Assembly (NCBI RefSeq): GCF_017741935.1 | Contig: NZ_JAGHMH010000004.1 | Coordinates: 248,001-312,000 of the forward strand | Source of the DNA: Rhizobium sp. 16-449-1b | GTDB taxonomy: Bacteria > Pseudomonadota > Alphaproteobacteria > Rhizobiales > Rhizobiaceae | DNA: 64,000 nt | Direction of reading: 5' to 3' | In this document: piece by piece, positions 44,384-52,479 of the stretch | Layout of the letters: each line of letters begins with the position of its first letter | How positions within the stretch are numbered: position 1 is the stretch's first letter | Translations under genes and position numbers: made by a program | The notes under the pieces: model-generated | Databases searched by the model: none | Seen by the model: the letters and a program-made list of their open reading frames with translations, nothing else | Told to the model about the DNA's origin: nothing

Positions 44384-45964
44384 TCAGCCCGCCGGGCTGT
44401 CGCAAACGGCGGCTTCCGAGCCCGTCTCCGGCTCCTTGCGACCGAGAAACGCCACCACCACGACCGCCGTGAAAATCGTGATACTCGCGAGCAGGATGAG
44501 CAGCGTGCTGAAGGCCTGCGCGTAGTGCAGCGCCAGCGCCTCGCGACCCATCTGAGGCATCACTGCCGCCGCTGCGCCGAGATCGCCGGTCACCAGCCGC
44601 TGCGCCGCCCGCGCCGCCTCTTCGCCTGCTCCACTAAGACTTGGCCCAAGCCGGGCGCCAACCAGCGCCGAAAGCACCGCGCTGACGATAGCGAGCGCCA
44701 CCCCTTCGCCGGCAACGCGGGTCGTGCTGAAAATCCCCGTCGCCATGCCGGCCCGCTCCTTCGGCACGACACTGACGGCAAGCCCGTCCATCAGCCCCCA
44801 GGGCAGGCTGATGCCGATGCCGATCGTCAGAAGCGGTCCGATCAGAAGCAGCGGCTGCGAGGCCGGCACGCCCGCCGGAAGGGTCGACAGCCAGAACAGC
44901 CCGCCGGCCGCGATCAGCAGCCCGACGCCGCAGATGACTGCCGCGGTGAACCAGCGCGTCAACAGGCCAGCGACGACGGGCAGCACCAGCAGCGGGCCGG
45001 ATAGCGCGATCATCATCTGCCCAGCGCCCACCTCGCTCATGCCGTCGATGCCGACGAAGCGCACGGGAAGCAGGATGAGCAACACCACGAAGGCATAAGC
45101 CGGTGCGGCGGCCAAGAGCTGCACGCCGACGAAGCGCGGATAGCGAAACAGCGTCAGGTCGAGCATCGGCCGCGCCGTCCTTCGCTCGATCAGCCAGAAG
45201 CCTGCCAAAAGCGCTGCCGAGGCGAAAAGCAGCGCCACGACTGACACGCTGCCCCAGCCATTCTCCGGCGCGAGCAGAACGCCATAGGTGAACAGCGCCA
45301 ATGCCAGCGTGAAGCTTGTGGCACCCGGCCAGTCGAGCCCCCTGGCCTCCGGATCGCGCGTCTCGTGCAGGAAGGCGGCGCCGAGAACAAAGGCGATCAC
45401 GGCCAGCCCCACGACGAGCGCGAAGATCGCCGGCCAGCCGAAGCTGTCGACCATCAGGCCGGAGGCGATCGGCCCGAAGGCGAGGCCGACGCCGAAGCTG
45501 GAGCCGACGATGCTGAAGGCGCGCATCCGCGCATTGCCCTCGAACTCCTGCGCCAGCGCCGCCATGCCGCCGGAAAAGGCGGCTGCCGCACCCACGCCCT
45601 GCAACGCCCTGAGGACATCGAACCAGACGATGTCAGGGGCGAAGGCGAGGCTCGCCGAAAACATGAGGAAGGCCACGAGCCCTGTGAGAAAGATGCGCTT
45701 GCGGCCGTATGTGTCGGCGAGCGCTCCTGATGCCATCAGGCTGCTGCCGAAGGTCAGCATGAAGGCATTGGTGACCCAGTTGAGCGCGATCGGGCTGCCG
45801 CCGAGATCGCGGCTGATCGCCGGCAGCGCCACCGCCGGTCCGGTGAAGGTCAGCGGCATGGCGGCCGCGGCAGCGCAGATGCCGACCAGCGCCATGATCT
45901 TCCTGATGTTGCCGGCTTGGCTTGCGCCGGCGGCGGCAAGCGGTGTCGAGAGTTGTCGTGTCAT
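44384..45964 (-). CDS. DHA2-type MFS drug transporter
   Basis: 526 residues from ATG 45964; the N-terminal extension upstream is not hydrophobic. Fourteen hydrophobic segments, motif A GALADTYGRKRIFL, and helix-5 motif GPIASGLMVDSFGWPAIF. It exports drugs or metabolites by proton antiport. It is divergent from a LysR gene 159 bp away, its probable regulator. Confidence 0.88.
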   Translation of the reverse strand: MTRQLSTPLAAAGASQAGNIRKIMALVGICAAAAAMPLTFTGPAVALPAISRDLGGSPIALNWVTNAFMLTFGSSLMASGALADTYGRKRIFLTGLVAFLMFSASLAFAPDIVWFDVLRALQGVGAAAAFSGGMAALAQEFEGNARMRAFSIVGSSFGVGLAFGPIASGLMVDSFGWPAIFALVVGLAVIAFVLGAAFLHETRDPEARGLDWPGATSFTLALALFTYGVLLAPENGWGSVSVVALLFASAALLAGFWLIERRTARPMLDLTLFRYPRFVGVQLLAAAPAYAFVVLLILLPVRFVGIDGMSEVGAGQMMIALSGPLLVLPVVAGLLTRWFTAAVICGVGLLIAAGGLFWLSTLPAGVPASQPLLLIGPLLTIGIGISLPWGLMDGLAVSVVPKERAGMATGIFSTTRVAGEGVALAIVSAVLSALVGARLGPSLSGAGEEAARAAQRLVTGDLGAAAAVMPQMGREALALHYAQAFSTLLILLASITIFTAVVVVAFLGRKEPETGSEAAVCDSPAG

Positions 45965-46123
45965 GAGATATCCGCCTGTGTGAAAGGTGAAGTGCGGCGA
46001 CAGCGGGAGGCCTATTGCCAAGGACACAGACAAGATAAATTCGCTTCAATATCGCGATAAGCGGCCTATGATGCCGTTCATCATGGAAAAATTCGCTCGA
46101 ATGGAGAGCGGGGAAAACGCAAC

Positions 46124-47050
46124 ATGGATCAGCTCAGCGGCTTGTCGGCCTTCGTGAAAACTGCCGATCTCGGCAGTTTCGTCGCCGCCGGGCGCGTGCT
46201 CGGCCTGTCGGCGTCCGCCGTCGGCAAGGCGGTGACGACGCTGGAGCGGCAGGTCGGTGTGCGGCTCTTCCAGCGCTCGACGCGCAGCATAAGGCTGACG
46301 GAGGAGGGGCGGCTGTTCCACGAGCGCTGCCGCCGCGTGCTTGATGATCTCGAGGACGCGCAGGCCTCGCTTGCGGCCGCCGTCGCCACCCCGCGTGGCC
46401 GGCTACGCCTCAGCCTGCCGCTGGTCAGCTATCATCTTCTTTTGCCCGTGGTGCCGGGCTTCGTCCGCCTCTATCCGGAGGTGGAGCTCGATCTCGATTT
46501 CAACGACCGCATCGTCGATCTGATCGACGAGGGCGTCGATGTGGCGATCCGCAGCGGTCATCTGCAGGATTCCCGGTTGATGTCGCGGGCGCTGCGGCCG
46601 TTCCGCATGCTGCTCTGCGCCGCACCCGATTATCTGGAGGCGCAGGGCACGCCGAAAACCCCGCAGGATCTCGCCGGCCACGCCGCCATCCGCTTTCGCT
46701 TTCCCAACAGCGGCAAGCTGCAGGACTGGCCGCTTGCCATGCCATCAGGCGCGCCGGAACTGGCGATCCGCAGCCTGCTCGTCTGTAACAACATGGAAGC
46801 GTTGGGCGGCGCGGTGGAAGCCGGCCTCGGCATCGGCTGCATGCCGGATTTTCTGGCAAGGCGGCGGCTGGCGGAAGGCCGGCTGCGCACCGTGCTCGAC
46901 GATCATATCGATGGCCCCGGCCAGTTCCACATGCTCTGGCCCTCGAACCGGCATCTGTCGCCCAAGGTCCGCGTGCTGGTCGATTACCTCACCGAAACCC
47001 TCTTCGCCGACCACTTCGAAAGCCCGGCCGCGCCGGCATGGCCAGCGTGA
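46124..47050 (+). CDS. LysR-family transcriptional regulator
   Basis: 308 residues. The HTH is at residues 1-60 (MDQLSGLSAFVKTADLGSFVAAGRVLGLSASAVGKAVTTLERQVGVRLFQRS), followed by the two-lobed effector domain (LPVVPGFVRLYPEVELDLDFNDRIVDLIDEGVDVAIRSG). It probably controls the divergent MFS transporter; the repeated AAATTCGCT (46037 and 46089) between the genes may be part of the binding sites. Confidence 0.92.
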   Translation: MDQLSGLSAFVKTADLGSFVAAGRVLGLSASAVGKAVTTLERQVGVRLFQRSTRSIRLTEEGRLFHERCRRVLDDLEDAQASLAAAVATPRGRLRLSLPLVSYHLLLPVVPGFVRLYPEVELDLDFNDRIVDLIDEGVDVAIRSGHLQDSRLMSRALRPFRMLLCAAPDYLEAQGTPKTPQDLAGHAAIRFRFPNSGKLQDWPLAMPSGAPELAIRSLLVCNNMEALGGAVEAGLGIGCMPDFLARRRLAEGRLRTVLDDHIDGPGQFHMLWPSNRHLSPKVRVLVDYLTETLFADHFESPAAPAWPA

Positions 47051-47066
47051 GGGTTTGAATGCGAAA

Positions 47067-47086
47067 CGCCCACCGAAAGGTGGGCG
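47067..47086. terminator. Bidirectional terminator between LysR and dioxygenase genes
   Basis: CGCCCACC and GGTGGGCG pair around the tetraloop GAAA. On the minus strand the stem is followed by TTTCG. Confidence 0.75.
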
Positions 47087-47113
47087 CTGTAACTGGCATC
47101 CTTGGAGAGGAAC

Positions 47114-47977
47114 TTACGCCGACAACGTCAGCCCGATCCCCCAGGGATCGCGCAGGAACACGCCGCCGTCGCGCTTCTCGCTCTTGATCTCGAGTTCGTC
47201 GAGCTTGGCGACGGCCTTGTCGAGGGCTGCGGTATCGTTGAAGCGTAGCGCGTAGTCGGAAAGCCCGGTCATCACCTCGGTGCGGGCGCCGGCGCCGCGG
47301 CTGTTCCAGATGTTGGCGGCGACATGGTGGTGGTAGTCGCCGGTTGCAAAGAAGCTGGCGCCGGGATAGCGCGCCATGATCTTCAGGCCGAGAACGTCGC
47401 GATAGAACTGGTCTGCCTCGGGAATGTTGCCGACCTGCAGATGGATATGGCCGATCGCCGAACCCTCGGCCATACCGGTCCACGTATCATCAGGCGCGCT
47501 CTCATAGAGCGCCTGCAGGTCGAGCCGGTGCGTCGCCATCTCCACCTGTCCGTCCTGGTGGAATTTCCACTGCATCGGCGAGCGGTCCGAATAGATCTCG
47601 ATGCCGTTGCCCTCGGGATCGGAGAGATAGATCGCCTCGCTGACCAGATGGTCGGACGCGCCGTCGAGAACCACATTGTTATGCGCGGCATGGCGCAGCC
47701 AGCGCGCCAACTCGACGCGTGACGGCATCAGGAAAGCGGTGTGGAAGAGGCCGGCGGCATTGCGCGGCGCGGTGCGCACATCCTTGCCCGTCGTCAGTGT
47801 CAGAAGCGGCGTTTCGCCAACGCCAAGCACTTCGCCGCTCGCCGTCTTCTCGATGACCTTGAGCCCGAGCATCGACTGGTAGAAGGCCGAAACGGTGGGG
47901 AGGTCGGTCACGACGAGATGCGAGTGATCGACATAGGCAGGGCGCGTCAGCGCGTAGGAAGTCTGTGTGGTGGTCAT
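47114..47977 (-). CDS. Extradiol (CatE-type) ring-cleavage dioxygenase
   Basis: 287 residues from the ATG at 47977 (AGGAG upstream). Two vicinal-oxygen-chelate domains: VDHSHLVVTDLPTVSAFYQSMLGLKVIE and then IGHIHLQVGNIPEADQFYRDVLGLKI, with His ligands in DHSHL and GHIHL and the Glu region in DPEGNGIEIYSD. The two-domain arrangement resembles catechol 2,3-dioxygenase CatE. Function: iron-dependent cleavage of a catechol ring. An in-frame upstream extension to 48091 resembles a Tat signal, noted separately. Confidence 0.88.
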   Translation of the reverse strand: MTTTQTSYALTRPAYVDHSHLVVTDLPTVSAFYQSMLGLKVIEKTASGEVLGVGETPLLTLTTGKDVRTAPRNAAGLFHTAFLMPSRVELARWLRHAAHNNVVLDGASDHLVSEAIYLSDPEGNGIEIYSDRSPMQWKFHQDGQVEMATHRLDLQALYESAPDDTWTGMAEGSAIGHIHLQVGNIPEADQFYRDVLGLKIMARYPGASFFATGDYHHHVAANIWNSRGAGARTEVMTGLSDYALRFNDTAALDKAVAKLDELEIKSEKRDGGVFLRDPWGIGLTLSA

Positions 47978-48210
47978 CTTTGGGTCTCCTGCCCGGGATA
48001 AGGAGGGCGTACCGGCGCCGGCAGCAAAGATGCTGCCCTCGGGCAGCAAACTGCTGCCCATAGCGACGCCAAGGAAGTTTCGCCGGTGCATGCGTGTGAT
48101 GGGTCCTCTGGCCGCTGTACTTGCATCCTATATGGCGCATCGCGATTGTTCACAGAAGTCCCGTTTTTGACGATGAAGCGTTCGATATCCATTGACGACT
48201 TCCGCGCGCT

Positions 48211-48302
48211 GGCTTGATCCCGATCGAGCTACCGGCTTGATCCGATCAACGGCGCCAGCTTGATCCCGATCAATGCGTCAGCTTGATCTCGATCAAAGCG
48301 CC
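48211..48302 (+). promoter_or_regulatory. Array of four FNR/FixK-type boxes at 23-bp spacing
   Basis: Boxes start at 48214, 48237, 48260 and 48283, a constant 23-bp step. Box 3 (TTGATCCCGATCAA) and box 4 (TTGATCTCGATCAA) are perfect TTGAT-N4-ATCAA anaeroboxes; box 1 ends ATCGA and box 2 lacks one base. Box 4 is centred at about 48289.5. A TSS near 48331 would give the usual -41.5 class II position, and a TATTGT lies at 48321. Confidence 0.8.
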
Positions 48303-48359
48303 ATATGTATTTCAGGAGGATATTGTCACCATTAAATGCAGTCATAGAGGAGTTGCATC

Positions 48360-48779
48360 ATGTACAGGAAGATCATCGTCGCGGTCGAAATCGGCGCGCT
48401 CGCAAACGGGGACATGACCTTCCGCAAGGCCGCCTCGCTGCTCGATAGCGGCGGCGAGATCATCCTGCTCAACGTCGTCGAGGACATCCCGACCTATCTC
48501 GGCGTCGATATCCCCGTCGACCTGATCGAAAACGCCGCCAAGGATGCGCAGGAGAAGCTGCAGGGGCTGATCGTCAGCACCGGCATTCCCGCCAAAGTCG
48601 AGATCAGCCACGGCAGGCCGGCCAGCGGCATCATCGCCTCGGCCGAGGCCAACGGGGCGGACCTCATCATCCTCTCCTCGCACATGCCCGATTTCAGCAA
48701 CTACTTCATCGGCGCCACCGCCGACCGCGTCGTGCGCCACGCCAAATGCTCGGTGCTGGTCGATCGCCGCAAGGCGTGA
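48360..48779 (+). CDS. Universal stress protein, probably oxygen-regulated
   Basis: 139 residues, one UspA domain (MYRKIIVAVEIG at the start, RVVRHAKCSVLVDRR at the end). The usual ATP-loop G-x2-G-x9-G-S/T is altered to SSHMPDFSNYFIGATADRV, so ATP binding may differ. The four FNR/FixK-type boxes upstream suggest strong expression under low oxygen, as in nodules or micro-oxic soil. The start follows GAGGAGTTGCATC. No fix gene lies beside it. Confidence 0.9.
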   Translation: MYRKIIVAVEIGALANGDMTFRKAASLLDSGGEIILLNVVEDIPTYLGVDIPVDLIENAAKDAQEKLQGLIVSTGIPAKVEISHGRPASGIIASAEANGADLIILSSHMPDFSNYFIGATADRVVRHAKCSVLVDRRKA

Positions 48780-48936
48780 GCGCAAGGCTATAAAAGGGAG
48801 GCGGAGATGCGGGAGGCTGCCACGGCCTCCCGTCTCATCCGCTTCACGAAGATTTATTCTCCCGAGACAGCGCTTGTGTTGCGCGCAAACCATTTCGATG
48901 CGACGATCCCGGTCTAACAAATGGGGCATGGTCTGC

Positions 48937-49599
48937 ATGGGCGAGTTCAACGGCATCCGCTGGGCTTATGACAAATACGAGCTGATCGCCGACGGCATCG
49001 TCCACGGCGTGGGGCTGGCGCTCGCGCTCATCGGCGCTACCGTGCTGATCTTCTACGCCACCGTCTGGTCCTCGCATGGCGAACTCGCCGCCGCCTGGAT
49101 CTACAGCCTCGGCCTGGTGCTGACGCTCGGCATCTCGTTCTCCTACAATGCCTGGCCGGTGTCGCGCACCAAGTGGTTTCTGCGCCGGCTCGACCATTCC
49201 TCGATCTTCATCCTGATCGCCGCCACCTACACGCCGTTCCTCGAGCGCGGCGCCGACAACCCTCTGCTTCTCGGCATGCTCATCGGCATCTGGGCCGTGG
49301 CCTTCATGGGCGTGTTCCTGAAATGCGTCTTCCCCGGCCGCTACGACCGTCTGGCGATCCTCCTCTATCTCGCCATGGGCTGGAGCGGCGTCATGGTCGC
49401 GGGCCCGGTCGCCGAGCGCATCCCCTATGCCTCGATGCTCCTGATCGTCATCGGCGGCATCATCTATTCGCTCGGCGTGATCTTCCACGTCTGGGAAAAG
49501 CTGCGCTTCCAGAACGCCATCTGGCACGGCTTCGTCGTCGCGGCTGCCGCCGTCCATTACACCGCGGTGCTCACCTGTTTCAGCATGAGCCCGGTCTGA
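48937..49599 (+). CDS. Hemolysin III-family membrane protein
   Basis: 220 residues with seven hydrophobic segments. HlyIII/PAQR features: DGIVHGVGLALALIGATVL at the N-terminus with His, the RRLDHSSIFILIAATYTPF motif with Asp-His, and the HGFVVAAAAVHYTAV His pair, the metal-binding set of the superfamily. Bacterial members are poorly understood; hydrolase activity has been suggested. An ATG three codons earlier is also possible; no strong ribosome-binding site for either. Confidence 0.88.
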   Translation: MGEFNGIRWAYDKYELIADGIVHGVGLALALIGATVLIFYATVWSSHGELAAAWIYSLGLVLTLGISFSYNAWPVSRTKWFLRRLDHSSIFILIAATYTPFLERGADNPLLLGMLIGIWAVAFMGVFLKCVFPGRYDRLAILLYLAMGWSGVMVAGPVAERIPYASMLLIVIGGIIYSLGVIFHVWEKLRFQNAIWHGFVVAAAAVHYTAVLTCFSMSPV

Positions 49600-49611
49600 G
49601 TTCACTGAACC

Positions 49612-50178
49612 TCACCCAGTCTTCGTCAGCGTCACCACATAGCGGCAGGTCGCGTCGCTATCGTTGCGAAACTCGCAATCCACCGCCGGACCGAGCAGCA
49701 GGCAGTCGCCGATCTTAAGCGCATGCACCATCTCGCCCTCGACGAAGGTGAGCGCCCCCTCGGTCACCCAGATGCATTGCCGCAGAAACACGAAGGATGC
49801 CGCCGGGTAGGCGACACGGGCGCCACGAGGCAGCTCGACCTCGATGATATCGAACGGGCTGCCATCCGGCGAAACATGTCGCCGCGTATAGCCGGTCTCG
49901 GGATCGGTCCACAGCGGCTGGTCTTCGCGCCGGCGTAGCCGCTGGCTGCCCGCCTCGGCGCGCGCAATCAGCGACGATACCGTCAGCCCGAAGGCGCCGC
50001 AGAGCTTGCCCAGCAGCGAGGCCGTCGGGCTGCTCTCGCCGCGCTCCACCTTGTGGATCATCGCCCGCGATACGCCGGAGTGATCCGAAAGGTCGCTCAG
50101 CGACCATCCCCGCAATTCCCGCTCGGCGCGGACGCGATCGCCTAGACAGCGATCGAAATTGTCTGATATAGTGGACAT
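49612..50178 (-). CDS. XRE-family regulator with C-terminal cupin
   Basis: 188 residues. HTH_3 domain at about 13-65 (VRAERELRGWSLSDLSDHSGVSRAMIHKVERGESSPTASLLGKLCGAFG), followed by a cupin (about 110-185). It is divergent from a GNAT (Pat-type) gene 26 bp away, which it probably controls. Three ATAGTGNA direct repeats lie in that gap. Confidence 0.9.
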   Translation of the reverse strand: MSTISDNFDRCLGDRVRAERELRGWSLSDLSDHSGVSRAMIHKVERGESSPTASLLGKLCGAFGLTVSSLIARAEAGSQRLRRREDQPLWTDPETGYTRRHVSPDGSPFDIIEVELPRGARVAYPAASFVFLRQCIWVTEGALTFVEGEMVHALKIGDCLLLGPAVDCEFRNDSDATCRYVVTLTKTG

Positions 50179-50195
50179 AGTGAATTTATAGTGGA
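50168..50195. promoter_or_regulatory. Three direct repeats in the xre/pat-type intergenic gap
   Basis: ATAGTGGA (50168), ATAGTGAA (50177) and ATAGTGGA (50188) fill the 26-bp gap and overlap the first codons of xre. Candidate operator for the XRE regulator. Confidence 0.5.
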
Positions 50196-50204
50196 TAGAC
50201 CATC

Positions 50205-50711
50205 ATGACGCAACCCACCCTCATCCGCGACGCGACCGAAACCGATCTGGCCGCGATCCGCGATATCTACAACCACGCGGTGGAACACACGACGGCGATC
50301 TGGAACGAAACGGTCGTCGATCTCGACAACCGCCGCGAATGGTTCGCCATGCGCCGCGCCCGCGGCTTCCCGGTTCTGGTCGCCGAGAAGGACGGCAAGA
50401 TCGCCGGCTATGCCTCCTACGGCGACTGGCGCGCCTTCGAGGGCTTCCGCCACACGGTCGAGCATTCCGTCTATGTCGAAAAGGATCACCAGGGGGCCGG
50501 CATCGGCAGAGAATTGATGACGGCGCTGATCAAGCGCGCCGGCGAAAGCGGCATCCACGTCATGATCGCCGGCATCGAGGCCGGCAACCGGGCCTCCATC
50601 GCGCTGCACGAAAAACTCGGCTTCCGCAACGGCGGCACCTTCCACGAAGTCGGCATCAAGTTCGGCCGCTGGCTGGACCTGACGTTCATGGAATTGCGGG
50701 TGCCGGGCTGA
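50205..50711 (+). CDS. pat: Phosphinothricin-type GNAT acetyltransferase
   Basis: 168 residues. Starts MTQPTLIRDATETDLAAIRDIYNHAVEHTTAIWNE, the hallmark of the phosphinothricin/methionine sulfoximine acetyltransferase group; acetyl-CoA loop VYVEKDHQGAGIGRELM; motif B IEAGNRASIALHEKLGFRNGGTFHEVGIKFGRWLDLTFME. Members acetylate glutamate analogues and methionine sulfone/sulfoximine. Tightly linked to the divergent XRE-cupin regulator. Confidence 0.9.
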   Translation: MTQPTLIRDATETDLAAIRDIYNHAVEHTTAIWNETVVDLDNRREWFAMRRARGFPVLVAEKDGKIAGYASYGDWRAFEGFRHTVEHSVYVEKDHQGAGIGRELMTALIKRAGESGIHVMIAGIEAGNRASIALHEKLGFRNGGTFHEVGIKFGRWLDLTFMELRVPG

Positions 50712-50799
50712 CGGTGGCGTGTGTTAGTGAGGTGTCGGCAGGCCATTGAACCGGTGGGCTATCTGTCAACCCATTGAAACACCAGCGCTTCCTCCCTCG

Positions 50800-50972
50800 C
50801 GACGTCATCCTCGGGCTCGTCCCGAGGATCTAACCACGCTGCAACGGGCTGGACGTGAGTGGATCACCCGGTAGGCGCGCCGGCATCGCTTGGGCGACCG
50901 TCGAAAGCACCATTACCGTTGCATTCCGGGAGACGTGCTTAGATGCTCGGCACAAGGCCGAGCATGACGGCT
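50800..50972. repeat. Long palindromic intergenic repeat, family A, copy 4
   Basis: GACGTCATCCTCGGGCTCG at the left, the GCAACGGGCTGGACGTGAG core and AGATGCTCGGCACAAGGCC at the right. The right end has diverged (GCTCGGCACAAGGCCGAGC) but still forms a hairpin. Confidence 0.8.
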
Positions 50973-51059
50973 GAGTATGTGGCCGGCGTCAGTAAATGAT
51001 CGAAGCGGCGGAGCCTCGACCCGATAACCCATTGAAACACCAACACTTCCTCCCCCGCG

Positions 51060-51229
51060 GCGTCGTCCTCGGGCTTGTCCCGAGGATCTAAGCACGCCGC
51101 AACGGGCTGGACGTGAGTGGATCACCCGGCGCGCGTGCCCGCATCGCATGGGCGACCGTCGAAAACACCATCGCCGTTGCATTCCGGGAGACGTGCTTAG
51201 ATCCTCGGGACGAGCCCGAGGATGACGGC
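51060..51229. repeat. Long palindromic intergenic repeat, family A, copy 5
   Basis: Same core as copy 4 with CGTCGTCCTCGGGCTTGTCC and CGGGACGAGCCCGAGGATGA ends. A shortened lead copy (CCTATTGAAGCG... CGTCGTCCTCGGGG) continues to about 51300, a truncated sixth copy. No gene is visible in 50712-51354. Confidence 0.8.
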
Positions 51230-51354
51230 CGAGTGTGTTGCTGACGTTGGCAACCTATTGAAGCGAAAGCGCTTCCTCCCTCTCAACGTCGTCCTCGGGG
51301 TGAACTGGAGCCCCGACGGCGGAGAGGGGCAGAAGCCCTTCCACACCACAAAGG

Positions 51355-51387
51355 CAAAACGCCCGCCACGGTCTCCCGGGCGGGCGT
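51355..51387 (-). terminator. Terminator of msrB
   Basis: ACGCCCGCC and GGCGGGCGT pair around an 11-nt loop, with a T-run on the minus strand; 18 bp past the msrB stop. Confidence 0.85.
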
Positions 51388-51405
51388 AATCCATAGTCAT
51401 CGCCA

Positions 51406-51816
51406 TCACTTGTCCGGCGTAAACACCATCGAATGACCGTTGATGCAGTAGCGCAGGCCGGTCGGCGGTGGGCCGTCGGGGAAGACGTGGCCGAGATGGG
51501 CCTCGCAATTGCCGCAGCGGATCTCGGTGCGCACCATGCCGTGGCTGGTATCGCGATACTCGGTCACCGCCTCGGGCGAAACCGCCTCGAAGTAGCTCGG
51601 CCAGCCGCAGCCGGCGTCGAATTTGGTGTCGGAGCGAAACAGCGGCGCGTCGCAGCAAACGCAGCTGTAGAGCCCCGTTTCGAATGAGTCCCAGTAGGGG
51701 CCGGTAAAGGCCCGTTCGGTGCCGTGCTGGCGGGTGATGCGGTACTGCTCGGGGGTGAGCTGTTCCTTCCACTCGGCATCGGTCTTGTGAACCTTGGCGA
51801 TCGTCGTATCGGCCAT
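51406..51816 (-). CDS. msrB: Peptide-methionine (R)-S-oxide reductase
   Basis: 136 residues. Catalytic RYCINGHSM near the C-terminus, zinc cysteines CVCC and CGNC, and [11 protein letters not shown]. It reduces methionine-R-sulfoxides in proteins with thioredoxin. The length is standard for stand-alone MsrB, cytosolic. ATG at 51816. Confidence 0.96.
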   Translation of the reverse strand: MADTTIAKVHKTDAEWKEQLTPEQYRITRQHGTERAFTGPYWDSFETGLYSCVCCDAPLFRSDTKFDAGCGWPSYFEAVSPEAVTEYRDTSHGMVRTEIRCGNCEAHLGHVFPDGPPPTGLRYCINGHSMVFTPDK

Positions 51817-51947
51817 GGAGTGCTCCTTTCACGCAGCTGTGGCTTGCGGCGAGTGTTTTTTGATTTCTTCGGGAATGTGGTGCTGTTGACGCGAACGATC
51901 AAGGGACCGCGCGCGTCCGACGGTCGAGTTCGCGGCCGCCGTGTCGA

Positions 51948-52394
51948 TCAGATCACAGCCCCCTGCGCCTCGATATACGCTCTCAGCTTGGCGACCAGCG
52001 CGGCTTCGCCGTCGCCCGATTTTGCTGCCTCGGCCCACGAATAGCCCATGCAGGCCGGGCGGTGGCGCTTGTCCTCGGGCTCGGTCAGATAGCGCGGCAT
52101 GATATGCGCGTGCAGGGCAGGCTCGGCATTGCCCCAGATCTCGTAGTTCACCCGGGCGCAACCGGTAGCGGAAAGCAGCGCGTCGCCCGCCAGCGCCATG
52201 TCGCTGAGAAAGGCGGCGCGCGCCTCGGGAGAGAGGTCGTTGAGGCTCGGCACGACGGGATCCGCCAGCAGCAGGCAGTAGCCCGGCAGCGGCTGCACAT
52301 CGCCGATCACAAGCCAGCCGGAACGCATACGGCAGATGACATAAGGGTTGGTGCCCGCCCGCGCCATCGCCACGCGCTCTTCGATAAGGTTCAT
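51948..52394 (-). CDS. HIT-family protein with atypical active-site motif
   Basis: 148 residues, a histidine-triad fold (VICRMRSGWLVIGDVQPLPGYCLLLADPVVPSLNDLS, then the motif LHAHIMPRYL). The usual H-x-H-x-H-x-x reads HAHIMPR: the first two His remain but the third is Met. The middle His is the nucleophile in the family, so hydrolase activity on dinucleotide or nucleoside phosphoramidate substrates is still possible. ATG at 52394; alone on its strand. Confidence 0.8.
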   Translation of the reverse strand: MNLIEERVAMARAGTNPYVICRMRSGWLVIGDVQPLPGYCLLLADPVVPSLNDLSPEARAAFLSDMALAGDALLSATGCARVNYEIWGNAEPALHAHIMPRYLTEPEDKRHRPACMGYSWAEAAKSGDGEAALVAKLRAYIEAQGAVI

Positions 52395-52479
52395 TGCGTT
52401 TCCCTAAAGGATTGATTCCGTTCGGATCTTCCTATGATCAGAAGAGGCCGGGCCGCGCAATGGGCTGGATGAGGCAAAC

